From Candidatus Cloacimonadota bacterium (GTDB taxonomy: Bacteria > Cloacimonadota > Cloacimonadia > Cloacimonadales > TCS61): a stretch of DNA of 10,243 bases. Positions 6,494-10,243 of this stretch are shown here, one piece after another; the first letter of the stretch is position 1; every line of letters begins with the position of its first letter. Under the pieces are notes generated by a model. The model saw only the letters and a program-made list of their open reading frames with translations. It did not search any database and was not told where the DNA came from. The stretch spans positions 1 to 10,243 of the forward strand of contig DAOUTP010000046.1 in the NCBI GenBank assembly GCA_030626645.1, in the 5' to 3' direction. The translations under genes were made by a program, and so were the position numbers.

Positions 6494-7825
6494 ATGGATA
6501 AGCAAAAGTTCATCGAACAAGTTGCAGCAAAAAATCCTGCACAGCCGGAATTTCTTCAGGCTGTTAAGGAAGTTGTCGATTCAGTATGGGAAATGTATGA
6601 AGCAAATCCCAAGTTCAAAGAAGCCAAGATAATGGATAGGATAGTTGAACCGGAAAGAACTATCATGTTCAGAGTTCCCTGGACAGATGACAAAGGTGAA
6701 GTACAAGTAAACCGTGGTTATCGTATTGAATTCAACAGTGCAATTGGACCTTACAAAGGTGGTCTTCGTTTTCACCCAAGTGTAACACTTAGCATACTTA
6801 AATTCTTAGGATTTGAGCAAATTTTTAAAAACAGTCTTACAACGCTTCCAATGGGTGGAGGTAAAGGTGGATCTGATTTTGATCCAAAAGGAAAATCTGA
6901 TAATGAAATTATGAGATTTTGTCAAAATTTCATGGCTGAACTTTTCCGGCATATTGGTGCAAACACAGATGTTCCGGCTGGTGATATTGGCGTAGGTGGT
7001 CGGGAGATAGGTTATCTTTTTGGAATGTATAAAAAACTTAAGAATGAGTTTACAGGTGTTCTTACAGGTAAAGGTCTTAACTGGGGCGGAAGTCTCATCA
7101 GACCAGAAGCTACAGGTTTTGGTAATGTTTACTTCGCTGAAGAAATGTTAAAGACCAGAGGTGATAATTTTGAAGGCAAAGTTGTAACTGTTTCCGGTTT
7201 TGGTAATGTTGCCTGGGGAGCTATTCAAAAAGTAGATGAATTAGGTGGAAAAGTTGTTACACTCTCCGGTCCTGATGGATATATCTATGATAAAGATGGA
7301 ATAAAAGGTGAGAAAATTGATTTCTTATTAGAGATGAGAGCTTCAAATCGTGATGTTGTAAAAGATTATGCTGATGAATTTGATGTTCCTTTCTTTGAAG
7401 GTAAACGTCCTTGGGAAGTTAAATGTGACATCGCTCTTCCTTGTGCAACGCAGAATGAACTTGGTGAAGAAGATGCAAAACTTCTTATAGCTAATGGATG
7501 TACTTGTGTTTCTGAAGGTGCAAATATGCCGTGTACACCGGAAGCCGTAGAAGTTTTCCAAGCTGCTAAAATTCTTTATGCTCCCGGTAAAGCTGCTAAT
7601 GCCGGTGGTGTCTCTACAAGTGGACTTGAAATGTCTCAAAATAGTCTTCGCTTTAATTGGACACGCGTGGAAGTAGATGAAAAACTTCATAGAATCATGA
7701 AAGATATTCACGAACAATGCGTAAAATACGGAACTGATGGTGATTTTGTAGATTACGTTAAAGGTGCTAATATAGCTGGATTCATGAAAGTTGCAAACGC
7801 AATGCTCGATCATGGTGTAGTGTAG
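6494..7825 (+). CDS. gdhA: NAD-type glutamate dehydrogenase (hexameric class), copy 2
   Basis: A second hexameric-class glutamate dehydrogenase, 443 residues, colinear with the first and about 74% identical by hand count. Active-site residues are all kept: Lys88, Lys112, Lys124, Asp164 and Ser376. The coenzyme region differs: VSGFGNVAWGA (233-243) and TLSGPDGYIYD (256-266). Phe236, Pro260 and Asp261 match, from memory, the NAD-dependent Clostridium symbiosum enzyme (Phe238, Pro262, Asp263). An acidic residue there should disfavour the 2'-phosphate of NADP. I therefore infer NAD specificity and a catabolic role, oxidising glutamate to 2-oxoglutarate and ammonium during amino-acid fermentation. 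The start is set at the second of two ATGs (6494; the alternative is 6491) by ribosome binding site spacing and alignment with copy 1. It has its own candidate promoter and terminator. It could also be named gdhB. Family certain; coenzyme inferred. Confidence 0.96.
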   Translation: MDKQKFIEQVAAKNPAQPEFLQAVKEVVDSVWEMYEANPKFKEAKIMDRIVEPERTIMFRVPWTDDKGEVQVNRGYRIEFNSAIGPYKGGLRFHPSVTLSILKFLGFEQIFKNSLTTLPMGGGKGGSDFDPKGKSDNEIMRFCQNFMAELFRHIGANTDVPAGDIGVGGREIGYLFGMYKKLKNEFTGVLTGKGLNWGGSLIRPEATGFGNVYFAEEMLKTRGDNFEGKVVTVSGFGNVAWGAIQKVDELGGKVVTLSGPDGYIYDKDGIKGEKIDFLLEMRASNRDVVKDYADEFDVPFFEGKRPWEVKCDIALPCATQNELGEEDAKLLIANGCTCVSEGANMPCTPEAVEVFQAAKILYAPGKAANAGGVSTSGLEMSQNSLRFNWTRVEVDEKLHRIMKDIHEQCVKYGTDGDFVDYVKGANIAGFMKVANAMLDHGVV

Positions 7826-7847
7826 ATTAGAAACTAAATATATTATA

Positions 7848-7882
7848 AAAAGCCTGCAGAATTATGCAGGCTTTTATCTTTT
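7848..7882 (+). terminator. Intrinsic terminator after gdh copy 2
   Basis: A perfect 11-bp stem pairs AAAAGCCTGCA (7848-7858) with TGCAGGCTTTT (7865-7875) around a six-base loop, followed by ATCTTTT. It lies 22 bp after the stop codon and separates the gdh gene from the acyltransferase operon. Confidence 0.9.
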
Positions 7883-7950
7883 ATTAACAAAATACTTTAC
7901 TTCAAATACGGTGCCCATAAATGTGATTCCATCAAAATTCGGAGGATTAA

Positions 7951-8706
7951 ATGAACCAGCATATTTCAGGATCGGCACAAATAGGAAAGAAAACCAAAAT
8001 TGGTTTTAATTGTGTGATATTGGATAATGTAGTTATTGGAACAAATTGTCTGATCGGGCATAATGTGGTTATCCACGAAGGAAGCAATATTGGTGATAAT
8101 GTACGTATTGATGATAATACTATCATTGGTAAAACTCCACTTAGCTCACCGCGCAGTATTTTCAAAGTGGATCCAAATTTGAAACCTGCTAAAATTGGAG
8201 ATCAATGTCAGATAGGAGCTAATGTTGTGATCTATGTTCAGTGCGAGATTGGTAAAAACTGCCTTATCGCAGATCTGGCAACAATACGAGAGAATGTTAC
8301 AATTGGTGATCTGAATATTATTGGAAGAAACGTATCAATTGAGAATTTTGTTACTATTGGTGAAAGATGTAAATTTGAAACAAATTGCTATATCACAGCA
8401 TATTCAGAGATAGAAGATTACTGTTTTGTAGCTCCTGCAGTTGCAACCAGTAATGACAATTATATGGCTCGTGATAAAGAACGTTTTAACCATTTCAAAG
8501 GAATCACGATGAAAAAAGGCAGCCGCATTGGAGTGAATTCCACTATCTTGCCGGGAAAGACGATAAACGAAGATGGAGTGGTTGCAGGTGGAAGTCTTGT
8601 AACAAAGGATGTAGCTGCTCAAGAGATCTGGCAGGGAATTCCTGCAAAACCAAAAGTAAAAGTGCCTGAAGCACAATTACTAAAAAATAATATGGATAAA
8701 AAATGA
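7951..8706 (+). CDS. Left-handed beta-helix (hexapeptide repeat) acyltransferase
   Basis: A 251-residue protein built mostly of [IV]-G-x4 hexapeptide repeats, the signature of trimeric left-handed beta-helix acyl/acetyltransferases such as LpxA/LpxD and the sugar N-acetyltransferases WbpD/WlbB. Three coil blocks are visible: residues 5-62, 81-165 and 187-221. Residues 63-80 (a Pro/Ser-rich insert) and 166-186 (NDNYMARDKERF) break the helix; the latter resembles the extended loop of nucleotide-sugar acetyltransferases. The end has GGSLVTKDV and WQGIPAKPK, the usual cap. There is no clear LpxA-type catalytic histidine, so I do not call it LpxA. The likely job is transferring an acetyl or acyl group to a sugar in surface glycan or lipid synthesis. 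The ATG lies five bases after GGAGG (7941-7945). Its stop overlaps the glycosyltransferase start by 4 bp, suggesting a shared pathway. The acceptor is unknown. Confidence 0.85.
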   Translation: MNQHISGSAQIGKKTKIGFNCVILDNVVIGTNCLIGHNVVIHEGSNIGDNVRIDDNTIIGKTPLSSPRSIFKVDPNLKPAKIGDQCQIGANVVIYVQCEIGKNCLIADLATIRENVTIGDLNIIGRNVSIENFVTIGERCKFETNCYITAYSEIEDYCFVAPAVATSNDNYMARDKERFNHFKGITMKKGSRIGVNSTILPGKTINEDGVVAGGSLVTKDVAAQEIWQGIPAKPKVKVPEAQLLKNNMDKK

Positions 8707-9419
8707 AAACATTAGTTATTATTCCCACTTACAATGAAGCTGAAAACGTTTCTGCAATTATTGATGCAGCCCTCAAACAGAAGAAAAGCATTGATGTATT
8801 GATCGTTGATGACAATTCACCTGACGGAACTTCCAAACTGGTGAGAGATAAACAGAAGAAGAACAAGCGTATACATTTAATTGAACGTGAAGGAAAAATG
8901 GGACTCGGCTCGGCTTATGTTGCCGGTTTCAAATATGCAATAGAAAATGATTATGATTATATCTTTGAAATGGATGCAGATTTTTCACACGACCCTGATG
9001 ATATTCCCAGAATTTTGGACGAAATGGAAAATAATGATCTTGTAATTGGATCAAGATATCTCAAAGGAATTAATGTTGTAAACTGGCCATTACGCAGATT
9101 GATCCTTAGTTTTTTCGCTGCACAATATGCTAAGATAATAACAGGAATGAGAATTAATGATCCAACAGGCGGATTCAAATGTTTTAGAAGGGAAGTGCTT
9201 GAAAGCATTGATTTGGATGACATTCTTTCCGATGGTTATTCATTCCAGATCGAGATGAACTTTCGAACCTGGGTAAAGAAATTTAGAATTAAAGAACTTT
9301 CAATAGTTTTTACAGATCGTCGTGTAGGACAATCTAAAATGTCTAAAAAGATAGTTCGTGAAGCAATAATTGTTGTTTGGAAATTAAAATACTATCAATT
9401 AAAGAAAAGAATAAAATGA
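8703..9419 (+). CDS. GT2 glycosyltransferase, polyprenyl-phosphate mannose synthase-like
   Basis: A 238-residue GT-A fold glycosyltransferase. It closely follows the dolichyl-phosphate mannose synthase (DPM1) pattern: IPTYNE (7-12), IVDDNSPDGT (34-43), GLGSAYVAGF (67-76), the metal-binding DAD in EMDADFSHDP (89-98, Asp91 and Asp93), GSRYLKG (116-122), DPTGGFKCF (153-161), SDGYSFQIEM (176-185) and DRRVGQSKMS (205-214). Such enzymes transfer mannose (or another hexose) from a GDP/UDP-sugar to a polyprenyl phosphate on the inner face of the membrane, supplying lipid-linked sugar to later transferases. It stops just after the catalytic domain, with no C-terminal membrane segments, so it is the short soluble or peripheral type; the basic end (KLKYYQLKKRIK) could aid membrane association. 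The start overlaps the acyltransferase stop (ATGA, 8703-8706) and has no strong ribosome binding site, implying translational coupling. Donor sugar not determinable. Confidence 0.9.
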   Translation: MKTLVIIPTYNEAENVSAIIDAALKQKKSIDVLIVDDNSPDGTSKLVRDKQKKNKRIHLIEREGKMGLGSAYVAGFKYAIENDYDYIFEMDADFSHDPDDIPRILDEMENNDLVIGSRYLKGINVVNWPLRRLILSFFAAQYAKIITGMRINDPTGGFKCFRREVLESIDLDDILSDGYSFQIEMNFRTWVKKFRIKELSIVFTDRRVGQSKMSKKIVREAIIVVWKLKYYQLKKRIK

Positions 9420-10243
9420 AAATAATTAAAGAACTTAAAATTGAAAAACTGGTTTATAAAGGACTTGGGCTTGGCTTTGAAAATTCAAATCCGATTTTTG
9501 TTTCCAACGCCGTTCCTGGAGACATTTTAGATGTACAGGTAATTAGCACAAGACGACAAGTAAGTTTTGGTAAAATTGATAAAATAATTACAAGTTCACT
9601 TAAAAGAATTGAACCTGATTGTGAAGTTTTTGGAAAGTGCGGTGGCTGTGACTGGCTTAACATTTCCTACGATGATCAGCTAAAATATAAACAAGAAATA
9701 GTTGAAGAGATCTTCCACAATATTGAGATTGGGAAGATCAATAAAATTATAGCTTCCGGTAAAGAACCATATCGGAATAAAAGTTTTTTTCCTGTAGCAA
9801 AGAAAGATGGAAAGCCAATTACCGGAATGTTTGAGAGCAGATCACATAATGTGATCCCGCATAAGAATTGCAAACTTCAACCACCACTTTTTGATGATAT
9901 TTGTAAAAAAGTGGTGTCCTATATTGAAGCTTCTAAAATGCAGGTTTATAATGAGAGAAATCATTCCGGGAATATTCGTCATATTGGTATTCGTTATGCT
10001 TTAGGAACAAATGAGATAATTATAATTCTGGTAACAAGAATCCGCAAGATTCCTTTTTCAAGACAACTTGAGAGAATATTGTTAGAAGCATATCCGGATA
10101 TTGTTGGAATTATCCAAAACATTAATTCTGAAAAAACAAACGTAATTCTGGGTGACGATGAAAAGATATTATTCGGTCGTGATTTTATTTACGAGCAGAT
10201 AGGGGATCTCAAATTTAAACTTAATTATAAGTCGTTCTTTCAG
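9416..10243 (+). CDS. RlmD/TrmA-family 23S rRNA (uracil-5-)-methyltransferase, 3' partial
   Basis: An open frame of 276 codons that runs off the right edge without a stop. It begins at the ATG in ATGA (9416-9419), overlapping the glycosyltransferase stop by 4 bp. Residues 1 to about 60 form a TRAM-like RNA-binding domain (YKGLGLGF, VPGDILDVQV). Cys69, Cys75, Cys78 (C-x5-CGGC) and Cys152 match the four ligands of the [4Fe-4S] cluster of RlmD/RumA-type enzymes. YRNKSFFPV (119-127) and GMFESRSHNVIPHKNC (137-152) are typical of the family's central domain. The window ends at SFFQ, where the family's FFQxN motif opens the SAM-binding methyltransferase domain, so roughly 150-180 residues, including the catalytic cysteine, are missing. 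Family members methylate a 23S rRNA uracil (U1939 or U747) or a tRNA uracil, using S-adenosylmethionine. The cluster favours RlmD-like over TrmA, but the target base cannot be fixed from this part. Confidence 0.9.
   Translation, partial: MKIIKELKIEKLVYKGLGLGFENSNPIFVSNAVPGDILDVQVISTRRQVSFGKIDKIITSSLKRIEPDCEVFGKCGGCDWLNISYDDQLKYKQEIVEEIFHNIEIGKINKIIASGKEPYRNKSFFPVAKKDGKPITGMFESRSHNVIPHKNCKLQPPLFDDICKKVVSYIEASKMQVYNERNHSGNIRHIGIRYALGTNEIIIILVTRIRKIPFSRQLERILLEAYPDIVGIIQNINSEKTNVILGDDEKILFGRDFIYEQIGDLKFKLNYKSFFQ

Noticed and set aside
7343..7813. 156-codon open frame on the - strand opposite the second gdh, and a similar 109-codon frame at 5237-5566.
   Set aside because: Both lie wholly inside strongly conserved glutamate dehydrogenase genes, have low-complexity Ser/Thr/Phe-rich translations and no recognisable domain; they are codon-bias shadows.
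7923..7927. TGTGA half site of a CRP-like operator before the acyltransferase.
   Set aside because: The matching TCACA half at the proper spacing is absent.
7951..8706. Annotation as LpxA (UDP-GlcNAc O-acyltransferase).
   Set aside because: The loop around residues 166-186 and the lack of an obvious catalytic His fit sugar-nucleotide acetyltransferase relatives at least as well, and no lpx neighbours are present.
9093..9143. Hydrophobic segment in the GT2 protein (residues 131-147) as a membrane helix.
   Set aside because: It contains Arg, Gln and Lys and lies within the conserved catalytic domain; an amphipathic helix is more likely.
1..10243. CRISPR arrays, insertion sequences, phage or defence genes.
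   Set aside because: No repeat-spacer pattern, transposase or flanking inverted repeats; the only long repeats are the two paralogue pairs.

Overview
This window is AT-rich bacterial DNA with genes packed tightly on the + strand. Shine-Dalgarno-like sites (AAGGAG, GGAGG) precede several genes, and two strong intrinsic terminators are present. The best guess for the source is an anaerobic, amino-acid-using member of the FCB group (for example Cloacimonadota, or a Bacteroidota relative). This rests on the AT richness, the paired glutamate dehydrogenases and the receiver-fused PEP-synthase-like protein. It is a guess, because no rRNA or other taxonomic marker is present.

Region 1 (start to 4822) holds two tandem paralogues of a PEP synthase/PPDK-related ATP-grasp protein. 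The first is cut by the window's left edge; its apparent TTG start is almost certainly an internal leucine codon. The second is complete (991 aa) and carries two degenerate receiver-like domains ahead of the ATP-grasp region. Both lack the phosphohistidine swivel domain and the PEP/pyruvate barrel of true PEP synthase, and end instead in a shared C-terminal module.

Region 2 (4823-7882) holds two tandem, fully colinear 443-residue hexameric-type glutamate dehydrogenases, each with its own ribosome binding site and its own terminator. By hand count they share about 74% identity (327/443). Identity falls to about 45% in the first part of the Rossmann domain, where copy 1 carries E. coli GdhA-like (NADP-type) residues and copy 2 carries Clostridium symbiosum-like (NAD-type) residues. 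The natural reading is one assimilatory and one catabolic enzyme under separate control.

Region 3 (7951 to the end) looks like an operon of three genes joined by 4-bp ATGA stop/start overlaps: a left-handed beta-helix (hexapeptide repeat) acyltransferase, a dolichyl/polyprenyl-phosphate mannose synthase-like GT2 glycosyltransferase, and the first 276 codons of an RlmD/TrmA-type 23S rRNA uracil-5-methyltransferase that runs off the right edge.

I saw no tRNA, rRNA, CRISPR array, insertion sequence or phage gene. The most notable points are the predicted coenzyme split of the GDH pair and the incomplete, pseudo-receiver-linked PEP-synthase-like proteins.
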